Counted from the first letter of the stretch, positions 46,638 to 60,344 are shown. The stretch: 64,000 nt of DNA from Sipunculus nudus (GCA_026874595.1 CM049306.1:88512142-88576141); one strand, 5' to 3'. The notes: generated from the sequence alone by a model not told the origin. Numbers and translations are program-made.

Positions 46638-47570
46638 TATGTTTTTTGTTGCATTAGACAAATAACGTTTACCGCAGTAAGTGGTCTGGTTCTTAGACTC
46701 TGATATTTTTTTTTATAAATCAGAGTTTTTTTATCAATACTCTGGCAGGCATTAAGTGATTTTCCATTTCCCAGTTTCCCTTGTAACTCACAAATAACAT
46801 ATCCACTGAAAAAAAATCCTTAACATAGGAAGAAAGGTACGGCGTTTTTGACAGGCAACAGGAAAACAAATTTTTATATTCCATGCACGGGTTAGTGTCG
46901 CGCGGGTTTGTAAAATCTCACCAGAAACTAATTAAAACACACATAAATAAAATACGTTACTGCGTGTTCTATAACAGAGCCTCGAGAAAAAAAGCCCATG
47001 AACGTGTATATTTTACGTGACAGAAGAACAGGAGGGACACCGACATATTGATGTCCACGGGTCAATTACAGACAAGGGTCATTATGAAACATATGGAACA
47101 GATGTTATCAATCAAACCGCACGTGGACATTGATTTTTATCACTGTTAGCTAAGTATATACATCATCACTTTGGTTTTCACTTAATTTTGATATCATTCA
47201 AGGACAGAACTCGTATCGATGATCCAAAAAGAAATGTTTTCCAAACAATTTGTGAATGCGACATCAATTATTAACATACGGTGGTTGGCTTCATATATTA
47301 AATAGTCCAGGTGTTCACTTCTTCAGTGTTTCCTAAGGGTTTAATTTCGCGATTTACCATACAATAACTTGTGCAATGCATATAACCATTAGTATATCCT
47401 TTACCTAATGTGTACGCTAAAGCTTGACAGTAGCACGAGGAGCTAAGGGAAGATCGAAAAGGTGGAAATCTTCATGCAATAGTGGCAGATACACAAAAAA
47501 ATGATCATTTTTAAATTATCCTTTCTTGAATTAGGGGAAACATAAAATGTATACTAGTATTGACTATATA
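46638..47570. other. Intergenic, nothing recognised
   Basis: No supported feature. Confidence 0.45.
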
Positions 47571-47574
<4 letters not shown>

Positions 47575-47654
<80 letters not shown>

Positions 47655-47656
47655 AT
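47575..47656. repeat. (TA)n(TG)n microsatellite
   Basis: TA run of about 60 bases passing into (TG)n; a short (CA)n follows at 47,684. Confidence 0.9.
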
Positions 47657-47659
47657 TAA

Positions 47660-50600
47660 ATTCAGTAGTAGAATTACCTCCGATGCACACACACACGCAC
47701 TTAGACACATACAGACAAACAAGCACAGACAGACAAACATATTCACAAAAGTACATGCATATGTTTTATATAACTGATACACTTTATATTATATTTAAAA
47801 TATAAGTATTAATTTTTTTTTCAGATTTATCTGAAAAAAAAATTGTTGATTGTTTAAATCCGTCCACAGACATGTGTGTAACTTATGCATATATGATGTA
47901 GCCTTTAACATGCTCATAAGAGGCTCAATATCACATTAATCCAGGGACATTCACAGAGACATCCCGGTCATGAATATTCATTTGGCCACTTAACGCGCCT
48001 GGCAGGTGTCCCTGTGATACACTGACGCTAATATCCATTACAGATGAGACACCATGTCCTCTCTCTCAGCTGGGGTTATCACATGATGGTATCATGTCGC
48101 TTGATTTGTTAATTAAACACTTCACTTTTTCTTCGTTATAAAACTAGTGTGTCCTCTGACAGTTGCTGCTTTGGTTTATATGTCTGATTTAACAGTGACA
48201 TATCGTTATCTCTTAGATTTGCTCTACTTGAAATCGCCGATGTAGTGGTGATTATGCTTTTATTCGCGTCACAATGCCCTTCTGTGTGAATCAGTTTTCT
48301 TTTTATAGTATTGATTTAAATACCTAACGAAACAGGTTTTGGATGGATTTTAAGTTTTGTGGATGGATCGATTAACTTGTACGGATATAGTATGTAGGAT
48401 TTATCCTTCCTTTATTACGTGTCCTAGCAAAAAATATACAGTCATTTTGTTGTATACAGGAAAATATTCAAAAGATCGGTATCTATAATCGTGAAGGAAT
48501 TATTCACATAAGAAACCCAAAGACACGGCATTTGAAACTGTTTGTTTTAGATAGAATGGATGATAGGTTTCTGTCCCTGTTAGAATTACAAAAAATATAA
48601 ATATATACCCTCCTATCTGTCCATTATACACGTGATTCATTAAAATAATATATTATGCGTTAAAAGCATAAGAGTTTAACATTCAGCTAAATAGGCGAGG
48701 GGATAAACTTAACAGTGCAGAGGTAGCCTGAAATGTGTTCATATAATACCTCCGGGTAATCTGAAATCGATCCCACGTTACCAGGGTGGGAGGGTGAGGG
48801 GACGGGATTAACCTGAAATGGGGGAGTCTTTATACCGGTATATCAACACTGTGTAGACAGATCACCCTCTCCAGACACACGATCACGTAACACTAGTGGG
48901 ACTGTGTACGTTTGTGAGCACTGGTTTATGTTATCACCGGGTTAACGCACTCTCTTGAAGCTGACAGTTATAAATCTACTGGAGTCAATGTCAAAACATA
49001 TCTGCTTTGATCCATCAACCAATACGCCCACTGCAGCTCCTGCTATCAATCCTTCATATTGTGAGTATAAATAACGCCCACTCTGTCAAATCACTCATAA
49101 CTATACGTTAATTTTAACTCCGTGGAGCCATACTAACTGCTAAACCATTGTAGTTATAACATTCATAATGTAACTTAAGTTATAGTTCCTGAAAATGTTC
49201 CATCAAACATCTCAAAAGATTATTTCTTAACACCACATATATTGATACGAGATATGTCAAAACACTACGTCCTAGATATAAACACGTCAAACATTGATAT
49301 TTAACATCTAAACAATTTATCTACACACCCTATACATTGATTGTAAACGTCTAAAAGCATAACGTATAAGCTTCTCTAAAAAAAAACCAACCCTCTTCTA
49401 AACTTCTCATGTCAGTGCATCACTGCAAAAGCTGACTCCTCTCAGTCAATGGGCACCAGATCCCGTGCTTACCTAAATTTTGTTTCAGAAACCACGCATA
49501 TAATTCTGCCAGAATCCTAATCATGTACACCTTTGATTTGTGCTACACATGAAAATGTGTCATGTTTGGATCACAGGTGAGCTTTGCTCGCCGGCACAAA
49601 GAAGATTTTAAATACACTTGATTAGCTCTCGTTCTTTTCCCGGTTGAACATCCATTAAAAGTTTGAGACAAAAATTTCAACAAGTATCACCAAAGTCTGT
49701 TCATAATGTTTTAAAGAAAATATTTAACAACACACCAACATGTAACCATCAAACCAAACGATGTATTGTTGTATCTGCGACTCTTAGCTGGTTCCACCAT
49801 CAGTCCTTTGTTATCTGCTCAAACGATTATAAACCGGTCTTCTGTTTCTTCGAACAACCTGTTGGCCCATTGGAGAGAGATTCGGTCCACTCTCGTAAGC
49901 TGTGATGCGAATCCCTGTAGAGTTGTTTTTATTGCATTAATCTCAACTCCTGTTGCAGTGCTTAATGTTCAGGTAAGCTTTTAGTGTGTTTTTTCCTTCC
50001 CAATAAAGCCTCCTTTAGAGTAATTGCTGGTTGGAATTTAAGTAGATATTGCATTAAGACTTCAAGTTACTAGTGGCAACACCATGATAGGGAACACCGC
50101 CCCATTTACTTGCGTTTGTTTTATTGTAAAAAGGACGAAGGATCAGGTTGAAATGTTTATTTTTTTAAGAATTAATGTATATAATATATAACAAACAATA
50201 ACCATACTTAAGGCTGTTTCAAGCAATTACGGAAAATATTTAAATTTCCGTTATACCACTTGCCTTTTCGTGGATCAAGACCACATATACATGCATTTTA
50301 TTCTTTCGTTAACGCATAAAATGTCTACCTACAGTAAAAGATTGATCTCAATGTCTGTTGTATAATTTTTGTGTTTTCTTACGTCCCTAATGAAGCCCCT
50401 TAAAGGTTAATTCGTGTGCAAGGAGATGCAAATAAACTAAGTAATTACATCTGGCAAGGGCGAGTGATTATTAGTATTAATTCGTGTAATTATACAAACC
50501 AAGCTAATTATAACTTCATTTGTTATTGTAGGACTATCCAGACAAATTAGAGCAATTCAAACGGTCACGATTATTTGAAAACAATTATCTGCGGACTTAA

Positions 50601-51330
50601 ATTACTGTATAATATTTAACGGATGTCGTTTAACCCAATCCCGTTTGTAACGTAAAAGTGATAAATAAATCCACCGTTAATTAGCATTAATCGTAATTAA
50701 TGGTAATTAACTTAGGGATCATACTGGGAAATGCGGGCACCATCTTTATCACTTTTACAAATAAAAGAGTGGAATTTACACAAAATGTTATTAATATCGC
50801 TGCGACCCTCAGAAAAAATGCAACTTCTATTCAAATTGGTTTCAAAATACAAACATTTATCAGAGGTTTTTGCATCTCAGATGATACTTAACGTGACTAA
50901 TTTGTGGACTTTTTCCAAAAGCAGAATACTGATGTAGGATATCCCGTCTAAGCTTTATTCGCATAATCGAAAGGACATTTCCTTAAAGAACTTGATGTTA
51001 TGTTATCACCTACATGCAATTCCCAAAAGGCAGTCAGACCAATCTGTAAATTTTGTGTTAAAAAAAGTCAAACCAGATTGAAAGCATGAAATATAACTAA
51101 TTTATAAAGGTTATTGAACACAAAGCTCACCTCGGCTTTATATGAAGTTGACAAAATTTAAAACATTGCGACACCTGCAATTTCTTGTATATGCAGACCT
51201 CACACGATGCGCTTGACAAAGATTTCCCCGTACATTTGCTGCGATCCTCCTTTAGTTAATTCTTTGATGCCACTGCGTGCCAAAGAATCCAGGACAAATA
51301 AGCGTAGGAAATTGCTGGTGATGTTTATTT
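47660..51330. other. Intergenic, nothing recognised
   Basis: AT-rich; open frames to 81 codons, none with motif. Confidence 0.45.
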
Positions 51331-51334
51331 TAAT

Positions 51335-51695
51335 TATATTTTAGGTAGCCGCCTTCATTTTTAATGCTAGCTTAACTAAGTATATCTTCAGAATTCTGAT
51401 TTCAGGCGGTATTACACGCTCCCTCTCATTTTATATCTTGGTGTTAGCAAAGGCCCCGATGACTACTGCATCTGGGGTCCTGGGTGCGTAATCATCACCA
51501 TTGCTATGTCATACCACCAAGGAACCCCCGAAAGGCGCACTCGTTTGTGAGTGAAACACGTTTTCACGGCTTTCCCTTTATGCCTGCAGAGTGCATGCTC
51601 ACCCGAGGTGGGGCCTACCGTAGAAAATCTCACCGCCTCGGCTGAAATTCAAACTCACGGTTTCCCGGCTTTGAGTCCTGTGCTCTTCCTCTTGG
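51335..51695 (-). mobile_element. tRNA-derived SINE, copy 2 (minus strand)
   Basis: On the minus strand the head reads GAGCACAGGACTCAAAGCCG, then GGAAACCGTGAGTTTGAATT. This resembles an A-box end (GAGCrC.GGACT) and a B box (GAGTTTGAATTTC for GGTTCGAATCC) at tRNA spacing, about 35 bp apart. A body of about 280 bp is shared with copy 1 at 22,735. Both copies lack recognisable target duplications. Confidence 0.6.
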
Positions 51696-51699
51696 TATT

Positions 51700-52635
51700 T
51701 ATGTATTAGCACCAATTAATACATGGTAACAATCATGTCTAGGTATAACCTGATCTTCCACAAGGCCCTGGTAAATTTGTAATACGAAGGGTATTAGTCA
51801 TGTTTAAAATTGTGAACGGATCATGGCATATCGTAGAAACCGTAACGACAATAACAACAACTAGATGTTTATAATCGCCGAGCAAGCACTGGAAGCCTCT
51901 CGCGAGCGATAATGGAGAAGCGGCTATGGAGTGTACGACCTTAAAAATAAGGTCAAGGTGAAAAATAAATATTATGCGCAAATGTGTCTCTATTGACTTA
52001 TTTTGTGCCGAAAGGTCAGTTGTTAATCAGCCATATTAGAAATCAAGCGCAGACAACGACAGAAGAAAGAAAAAAAATTAAGGAAAATTTTAAAAAGATC
52101 GTATTTTGTCCTAAATATTGCTATAGAAATAAATTTAACAACCCCGATAATTCTTACAAACAACGTATTTTGGATTGTTGGCATAAAGTCGGAGATGATC
52201 TCTGACCGCTGTTCTATTGTAAATAGATAAACGCCGGTCGAAAACAGTCTTAGGTAATCATGTTGTGTTTAGGGCTCGTTCTTTTTTCTCATATTCTTTA
52301 AGGTTGCTGCTGCAGATCGCTTGAAATCGTCGCACATCATAAATTAGAATTTCTCAGGGAAAGTTTTCTTTTTAGAAATAATGGACTTAAGGCGTAAATC
52401 TCCGGTTCTGTTAAATAATTTGGAATTAGGCCGCGGCTGCCATGATTCATGCCCAGTTATTCCTGAAAATTTTTCCGTTTGTAGAAATGAAATTGGGCAA
52501 TGTGAAAATTCTCTGCTTATATGCACACTGAATATGGCTTCAAAGTGCACTTACTTAAGTGCTGACCATATACAAAACCGACGAAAAGTCTTAAGAACCG
52601 TAGGTGGCACCAAAGAAATAACCATGTCAACACTT
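51700..52635. other. Intergenic; motif-free frames
   Basis: Frames at 51,984-52,205 and 52,381-52,683 (73 and 100 codons) are not recognised. The second runs into the transposon at 52,639, so its end is not native. Confidence 0.4.
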
Positions 52636-52638
52636 TTA

Positions 52639-53280
52639 AGGCCGTATCTCACTGAGAGTGAGAGTGCGACAGCTTACGACTAGTTGGAGACACAACAATT
52701 GCGAGAAAATACGCGAATTAGCGACAATTTTCACTTGCAATCACACTGAATTGTAATAACGATACTTTAAGACATCGTACGAGTGTTGCATCAATGTCAT
52801 AAGCTCGAGTTCGTATACCTGTCGCGCGAATGTTGTGCGATGTTCTTAAGACATTTGCAAAACATTTGTGAGATGTCCGCACGACAACCGCATGAAACAA
52901 TTGCGATTTTGCTACACTCGCGAGTCCCATGCGACAGATTCTCATTTTTATCTTCAATCATTCCAATGTAGTTGCATAGGTCGCATACCCCTCGCAAAGT
53001 TGTCTCGCAATTCTCGCAGCTCCTGACTTGCGGAAACTGTTTTGGGGATAGGTTGCGACAGGTTCGAGAAACCAGCGACGCCTCTTTAACTATTTTGGGA
53101 GAAAAAATTGTCGTGCGAATTTGCGATTTTTTTTAACATGTTCGAAATTCCTGCGAAGAGGAAGCGACAATTTGCGAATCACGCGTGGAAATTGAGAACC
53201 GCCGCTGATGGTCCAAGACTCTTTTGCGAATGCCGTTCGCAATTTGTCACAAGCTGTCGCAGCTGAGTTAGATACAGGCT
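52639..53280. mobile_element. PIF/Harbinger-type MITE with TTA duplication
   Basis: 642 bp. Left end AGGCCGTATCTCACTGAG, then GTGCGACAGCTTACGAC; inverted right end AGCCTGTATCTAACTCAGC, then TGCGACAGCTTGTGAC. TTA lies directly outside both ends (52,636-52,638 and 53,281-53,283). The interior is unusually rich in GCGA/TCGC words on both strands. No transposase. Confidence 0.8.
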
Positions 53281-53283
53281 TTA

Positions 53284-56179
53284 CCGAGAAATTTGAGCCT
53301 GTGTGCACCATTTTGTTAAAATTGGAGTTTAAGATTTAACAAATAACTTCATAACTGAAGGGCTGAAATTTCGCTCGGGTCACGCAGCATTTGTGTTCGC
53401 GTATCACTTGGGCCAGTTTTCTTCATAATTTGCTTGGAGATAGTAAAGATTCTGTTGACAAGTATGATACTATTAAAAATGACAGCCGTTTATGCATTTT
53501 CAGGGCTGTTAAGACAACGTACTTATTTTACTTTTTATATTATTATTAAAAAATGTGAAATATGTATGTCAACCACTCAAGTTAATTTGCAACGTTCGGA
53601 CTTAATTTCATGAAATTTCATCCAGCTTTTGCTAAGAAAAACAGCCAACTACTCTGATGAAAGACACACGCACAAGGAATAACTCGAGCGAGCAAAAAAA
53701 GGTAAAAATTCATATATGACCAGATTTCTAAAATACGGTCTTATTTTAAAGAAGCCGAAAAGAAGCATGCCTCCGTGTTAATGTAAAGGTGTCAAATCCA
53801 GCGGTATAGTATTTTAGTGTGGGTGTATTGTGGGTGTATATTGTGTTTTTTCTTCCAGCTGTGTAGAATTTAAATTTTTTCTAGTGCACTTCATGGGTTT
53901 TATCGTGTTTCCTTTCATGCTACTCTCAGAAAAATATTCCACAAGAAGAATACAAAATAACAGCTCAACGTCAAATACCAGTATCTTCATAAGATATTGA
54001 ATTCGTCCTTCTTCTCCATAGCGTGCCGTCTCGGGCTCAGATTATGTTCTGCGTCAACAGGAAACTCTTTTACTGTTAGAAAAATCAGATACTTCGCTTT
54101 TAGCCGTCCCCTTATACGGCCAAGCTAGAGGGGGTGACGGGGATGTAATTGGAGGAAAGCACCTAGATTAGCTACCCCCGTGCCGTGATGCGGTGTAATG
54201 GAAAGCTCGTCTGTCTGGACGGCCTTTTATCAAGTAATCAATGCTGGGCTAGCGAGCTGATCTTTACATTCAGATCATAACTATAGCCATCCAGCAAAAC
54301 CCAGTATTTGCAACCTGCATGGTATGCGGCAGTTTTAACCCCGGCTCAACGTCAATTAAGAAAATCCCAATGATTTTCTGGCGAATAACCAACAATCACT
54401 TCATCATTATATATTTGATTTGTGGCCAGCTTATCGAAATACCATCGACCAAGGAATGACGCGATCTTTCCAAATGAGAACTCTTAGCAGACAAGCCTGG
54501 TAGTTACAACGTGTTTGAGTCCCAATTTTTAAGACATTGAAAAAATTGCCGGTGGATAGGGAAATATTAGCTTTTAAAGATACGGATTAAAATTGACAGG
54601 TGCCAGAGTTTTATATTGCATCGTTACGTAAGCAGGCTTGATTTTCACAGGAAATGTAGAAGTTGTCACAATGGATATTTTTTTCTTTAAAGGTCAGGGT
54701 CACAGCTTGTACATTTCACTGTGAAATGAACGTGAGGAAATAACCAGGTCACTCCGTCACGCCTTTACCATAATGAAACCTTGAATGCATATAATTATAT
54801 AAAATTGCCCTTTCTAAAGTAGCCATTGCAAATAATAGTTGTTCCAACGCTTTATTCAATTTACTAGTCCAAGGAATAATTAACATGTTTAAAAGTCATC
54901 ATATATTGTGTCCCTATATTTTACATTTATATTGAGATGCTACGATATTTTGTCGCCGTTGGTTTGTATTTAGCACCCTAAAAGTGATGAATGGAGTTCG
55001 AAGCCACTTTTTGGGATGGTTAGCTGGGTTAAATCTATTATGTTTCGCATACTTAAGGTAATGGTATGCGATTATGCAGTTTTGTTTGTTTAAAGGGTTC
55101 CTATAACCACTGTGTGATAGGGCAAAGTTTTTTGTGCCAAGCAATGTTGGGAACGTCGCCATTCCCAACTACTAAAGAAAGTTCTATATATGCTTCCAAA
55201 CTAATTTTGGCCACCTTTTTTTCGGAGGTGCGTGTGTGTGTGGGGGGGGGGGCAGGCTGACCTGTGATGCAACCAACAAGTTCGTGAACCGTGAACCATA
55301 TTAACTTTGGGTTAATATATTTGCTATAACTATGCACCACATGCTAACGTTTTGTCAGGCTCCTGGTAATATTCCGAATCTGACGATCCAAAATGTGCGG
55401 AGGCATGCAGAATCTTGGTGTTCTCTTATGTATTTCTGACCAACCTAGACGCCAGATCATCTGCCGTTCGCTACATTAGATAGATGTCATAACTGTATAC
55501 ACCATTGTAATGTGTGTATCATTTGACAAATCGACCAACAAATGTAATTTGGTCAAGTGAGATGGAGCGAATTTAGAGTTATTTCAATTTCAATCGTATC
55601 ATAACAAGTCGGAAAGTCGAATTTTCAACGCACAGTGAGGCAGACCTCCTGTCAAACTGCCTAGGGTTTACTTATCGGCAAAGCCAAAAAATGTTTCCCT
55701 GTGCTCCATTCACAATACTGTGAAAACAAAATCGATCGAACGGTTTCCAAAACCATTTTTTGTTGCTTATTCAGGGTCAGCTAGACCAAAAATAAGCAGA
55801 ATAGGCATAGAAAGATTCAAGCCTAGCCGGGCGTATACAGACGGGTGTGACATTACAGTCAGGGCGTCACTAGATTCAATCGAATTAAATGTAAGCCACG
55901 GGCTTGTCTGAATGCCTTAAGCCACACATTTGGATCTGTTTTACAGCCAGCTAACCCGCCCTTAAAATCACAGAAATATGCTGAAAAGCTGTCACGGGAT
56001 TCATACATTTCTCTGTAAATGATAAATGAAATGTAACTGAAATGTATTAGTGTCTTTTTTATGTATTTGATTTATAGCATAGAATGACAGATGCAATATT
56101 CAGTTATAGGTAAACATAAAAAAAATTAAATTGTCTGAATTGGAACCTTTGTCCGTGGGGTTGCGTCTATGCGTGTGTT

Positions 56180-56180
<1 letters not shown>
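53284..56180. other. Intergenic, nothing firmly recognised
   Basis: A GATGCGGTGTAATGGAAAGC stretch near 54,188 vaguely resembles a tRNA-SINE A-box head but has no B box. Nothing else supported. Confidence 0.4.
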
Positions 56181-56181
<1 letters not shown>

Positions 56182-56230
<49 letters not shown>

Positions 56231-56241
56231 GTGTGTGTGTA
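56182..56241. repeat. (TA)n(TG)n microsatellite
   Basis: TA run with terminal GTGTGTGTGTGT. Confidence 0.9.
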
Positions 56242-57128
56242 GTAATAGTAAGAGTAGTGTGCATGCAAGGTTTGAATAACGGATCTGCAGTCTCGTAACA
56301 ATAGTTTTTAATAGGTTAGTATTACATATTATTATTGTGTGCTCCAGGCGATTGCCGTCCTTATGAAAGCAGGGTTTAAAAAAACTATATGAAATTATTC
56401 AGTACAATATATACGCTGGGCTACGATTAATAATATTATAAAAACTGCTTCCTTTTGTTGCATACTTAGGTTATTGAAACTTGTATTTAACTAAGCGTAT
56501 CCTGTAGGACGGGTGAGGTTATAACAAACGAGAATGTATATTCGTATAAAATAGGTCTGAAAAGTAGAACTATTGACATAGGTGAGATTAGTAGATGCCA
56601 AATGATGTGCATACAGGGGAAAAGAACAGGTTATATAGCTTTATAAACAGAACGCATCGTTAAGTAAGCAGGCATTACTCCTCAAGGAATGTTTTATAAA
56701 TGTACAAAAGAGATATGTAAAATCGACCAACGAAATAAAATAATTCTAATGGAGATCAACTTTAAAATATATATCAGTTACCTTGCACCTCCTTTAGGTC
56801 AGCAATGGTTAACAATGTCTGTTAAATCCTCGAGTCTGCTATTCGTGATTAGATTCATCGAATAGTGTTTTACCTAACCCGAGCAGCCAGGGATCAATCA
56901 CAAATGTAAAATCCTAAAATATTACCAACCTCCTGAAATTCTCGGGTTTTAGGAAGCCTATTGACACCTGATTACATCGGGTCCATTTATAGAAAATTCA
57001 GTGAGTGAGTATCTGATACTACCCGGAGTAAAAATAGAGCATTTATAATTTATTGCAGAATACAGATGTCCCATGATGTATAATGGACTATCAGCCGTTA
57101 AGCTGTTATATTAACTGTCTTTTTCTAG
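56242..57128. other. Intergenic or intronic, nothing recognised
   Basis: No supported feature up to the candidate splice acceptor at 57,128. Confidence 0.4.
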
Positions 57129-57316
57129 TGACGTTATCACCTGGTGAAGGGGCTGACACCGGCAGGACCTCCAGGACCCGATTTAAGGACAAAAGCTTTC
57201 CCGTCGACGAGATGCAAGAAGTTAGGTTTTATATTATTTCAGCTGAGACAGGAGAGAGCGTGGATGAACCCTGGCTGACTAAATTAATTGCCAAGGCAGA
57301 GATGCCGGTTTTTTAA
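57129..57316 (+). CDS. Candidate terminal exon, unknown product
   Basis: Preceded by AACTGTCTTTTTCTAG, a good 3' splice site. Phase-1 translation runs from TLSPGEGADTGRTSRTRFKD through FPVDEMQEVRFYIISAETGE to the stop after LIAKAEMPVF. Base composition is clearly GC-richer than the flanks and the peptide is charged and balanced, unlike chance AT-rich frames. An AATAAA begins 9 nt after the stop. I recognise no domain, and the partner exons would lie upstream, not identified. It could also be decayed transposon sequence. Confidence 0.25.
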
Positions 57317-57324
57317 TTTGTTTG

Positions 57325-57330
57325 AATAAA
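57325..57330 (+). promoter_or_regulatory. Candidate poly(A) signal
   Basis: AATAAA immediately after the candidate exon's stop; such hexamers are common by chance in AT-rich DNA. Confidence 0.25.
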
Positions 57331-58136
57331 TCCAAGCCAGCTATCATTGTGACTGTGAATTACCTCAATCCGGGTAATGAGAAATGACGCAGCTGCCGAA
57401 GTAAGAAGTACATCTATCAGAAATGAATGAACAGACATCCCATCCATGCACTGCATGCATAGTGAATTCCTATCCACTGTTTAGTTTCATTACCGTTTCC
57501 ATCATCAAAATGAAACACCCTCGGGCGTAAATTATAATTTGTTTGGAAGGCATTAGGCGCAAATGTTAAAACGCACCGCCACGTTTGTACGATTTTTCGG
57601 TTTTATGTCCTCGTCCTTAGAGGGAGGTTTCCATGCCGTTTCCACTTTATGTTCGAGTCATCATAAGTGGGGGATTCACGAACAAATTTACCCACGATTA
57701 GATTTCCCCAGGGACTAGAGTTCTTGATAAAAGCGTAACATATGGAAAATGATTAGAGGAAATGAAACTAGTAAAGCACTCGAAGAGCGCAGACATCCGC
57801 CGAGGAAGCTTATTGCCCCCATATGGCATTGTCAGAAATGCAGAATTTTACATTTAAAACATTCCTGGATCCAGATGGTGATCTGGATCAATCCCTAAAT
57901 CTAATCGATTGTTTCTTTTATCATTGCCGAGCTAGCTTACCTAAATATTTAATCAAAATCCATTAATATCTTTTTGAGTAATGTTGCTAACAGATGAACA
58001 AATATACATACAAACAAAAGCTTGGTGGAGGTAATTAACCGTTATATATTTTATGAGCATTTTATGTCGCTAATTACAGTGAGGACAGGATGTAAATGTG
58101 ATTGATTATTTATATTATGATACATATCTGTACACA

Positions 58137-58138
<2 letters not shown>
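57331..58138. other. Intergenic, nothing recognised
   Basis: No supported feature. Confidence 0.45.

Positions 58139-58180
<42 letters not shown>
58139..58180. repeat. (TA)n microsatellite
   Basis: Pure TA run. Confidence 0.9.
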
Positions 58181-58184
<4 letters not shown>

Positions 58185-58325
58185 TATGGTTAACATAAAA
58201 TCATATTACTGGACCTTATGGGCCGTAAGCTCACCATGTATGAAATAAGTATGCAGTTTGGCTTAAACCGTGGTTTTGTTAGTCCGGGTTATTCAAAAAT
58301 ACCCCGAGCAACTAAACAGCAATTT

Positions 58326-58602
58326 CAGGGGCGTCACTATATCCCCCCACCCCCACACACACATGTTTTGGCAAGGCGGATGGTAAATGTAATCACCCCC
58401 TCCCCACTATTCAGAGAATAACATTTATATTTGCAAATTAAAAAAATTAATAAATAGAATTATAGACTTTGATTTCAATTTTTATTTCACTGTGAAATAT
58501 TATATCTTTACGTAGTTTTGAATCAACTTATATGCTGGAAACATAATACCTTATTTTCTAAAACCTTATACTTAATTGCACTATTTTTGAAATTTGATTA
58601 AG

Positions 58603-58642
<40 letters not shown>

Positions 58643-58758
58643 TTAAATGTTATATATTTGAAGTGTTATACAGACGATAGATATATAAATGTGTGTGTGT
58701 GTTTGTGTGCAAGTCACCCCCCCCCCCACTCACCCAGGAAGATAAAAAGACGCCACTG
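58326..58758. mobile_element. hAT-type MITE, best copy (433 bp)
   Basis: Ends CAGGGGCGTC and GACGCCACTG form the terminal inverted repeat. 8-bp flanks AGCAATTT (58,318-58,325) and CGCAATTT (58,759-58,766) match at seven of eight, the duplication size of hAT transposons. The interior has C-runs next to both ends, (TA)n at 58,605-58,640 and no coding frame. Related copies lie at 5,024 and 25,360. Confidence 0.8.
58605..58640. repeat. (TA)n microsatellite inside the hAT-type MITE
   Basis: TA run with one GTA interruption. Confidence 0.9.
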
Positions 58759-58766
58759 CGCAATTT

Positions 58767-60288
58767 AAGCTGTATTATACAATGATACTGTACACTGTAC
58801 ACCATGCATGCTCAGCATATGGGCAATGTACGTTATCTATGTTTATTGATACGTTTAAAGAGACTCAGCTTCACGATCATATAGTATGGACGACGTAGTT
58901 TTTCATCTTTGGCGAAACTAGATTCATCAGAAGTTCATATTTTTTGTTATTCACTTCTTATTCCTGTTTTATAATGTGAATGGAGTTACCTATTGTCCTA
59001 TGGGCAGGATGGGATCTGATTACCAAGTAAAAGCTTTCTGTATACACGCTAATTTGGTAACTTTTTACAAAGCGACACGATGTTGACAATGAAAAACCGG
59101 GAAGCCAAGTAGATCAGTCCTGATATCGCAGGTTTAGTTTCGCAGGAGTCATTGTGAGATTTTTTAATATATTTGTCATGCAGGTAGGCATTTCCCCTTG
59201 TTAAGAAGTTACTGGCAAATAAGATTGATGGATGTCCCGGTGTTATACGCGGGATTGTTCAAAATTATTATGCCTCTCTCGTAAATCCTGAAAGTTTTTG
59301 TGGCACTGACATTTTTCTCTTTCTGTGCAGGCTTATGATTCATATGGTTTGACAAGTAATAAATTTTGCAACAAAGAGCAGCGTCCTAGAGCACCATGGG
59401 TATGATTACTTGTATGCTGGGAAAAAAATGTACAGACTGATGGTTTTGATGATTATGTTCTTTATGATTTATATTAAAAAACATACGACAAATTGGAAAT
59501 TTCTGACACAACGGTTAGTTTATTTTGTGTTTTATATTTTGATTATTGCCCACGACGCTACATACATTTCTCTGAATTATTGGAAAGGTACTGTAAAAAT
59601 CTACTTTACTTTTCATTTAAAAAAATCTCATATTTCTTTTTTACCTAAAATCCTATAAAGACCGGAAAAAACTGGTAACTTGCATCTACCTCACTCCTGT
59701 GGTCATTAAAAAATAATGAAATTCGACATATATGCTTGAATGTATCAGCCAAAACGGGATTATTATATTGAGAAATGCCCGTCCTTCAAGAAAGCCATTG
59801 TTTTCATGTAATAAAGTGTAGAAATCTAACTCCCCATGTGTACCAGAGTTTGTGCAGAGCATATTATCGCAAGAGAAATGAAAATAAGTAAAGAGGATAA
59901 TAGCATGAACCAATCTGATGCAGTCAGAATACCTATTTCTTAAGAGAAAACGAAGGATTCGTATATATAACACAATCAGATTTAGTTGGATTGGCACTGG
60001 CATATCACCTGTTCCTTTATAGTTAAAGCAGTTCCAGATAGAAAGTGCTGCAATAGCCCCTTCACGAAATAATGAACAATTCTTCAGGATATTTAGGTAA
60101 ATATGGGAAATGACCCACTCAGGTGGTCACAGTGGAGTTGTTTGACAAACGTCGAGTGGTACCACCATTATTTATAATATAAAAAAAAATTTCCAATTTT
60201 GATACGTGCTTATATACATTTTATGTTCCACTTTAGCAAACAAAATAACGGGAAAGTAACTGGAGTCAAAGTAAAACATGCATACTAT
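58767..60288. other. Intergenic, 3' side of the GPCR gene
   Basis: AT-rich. Open frames at 59,410-59,658 (plus) and 59,686-60,003 (minus) are hydrophobic but motif-free. Confidence 0.45.
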
Positions 60289-60294
60289 TTTATT
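60289..60294 (-). promoter_or_regulatory. Candidate poly(A) signal of the GPCR gene
   Basis: AATAAA on the minus strand, about 50 nt past the receptor stop codon. A 3' UTR this short is possible, but later sites cannot be excluded. Confidence 0.35.
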
Positions 60295-60344
60295 TCGACA
60301 CGAAATATAAACAAAGGCAAAAACATGAAGCATTATGAACAGAT

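Noticed and set aside
54110-54300. tRNA or SINE head near GATGCGGTGTAATGG
   Set aside because: Only an A-box-like word; no B box at tRNA spacing and no cloverleaf could be formed by eye.
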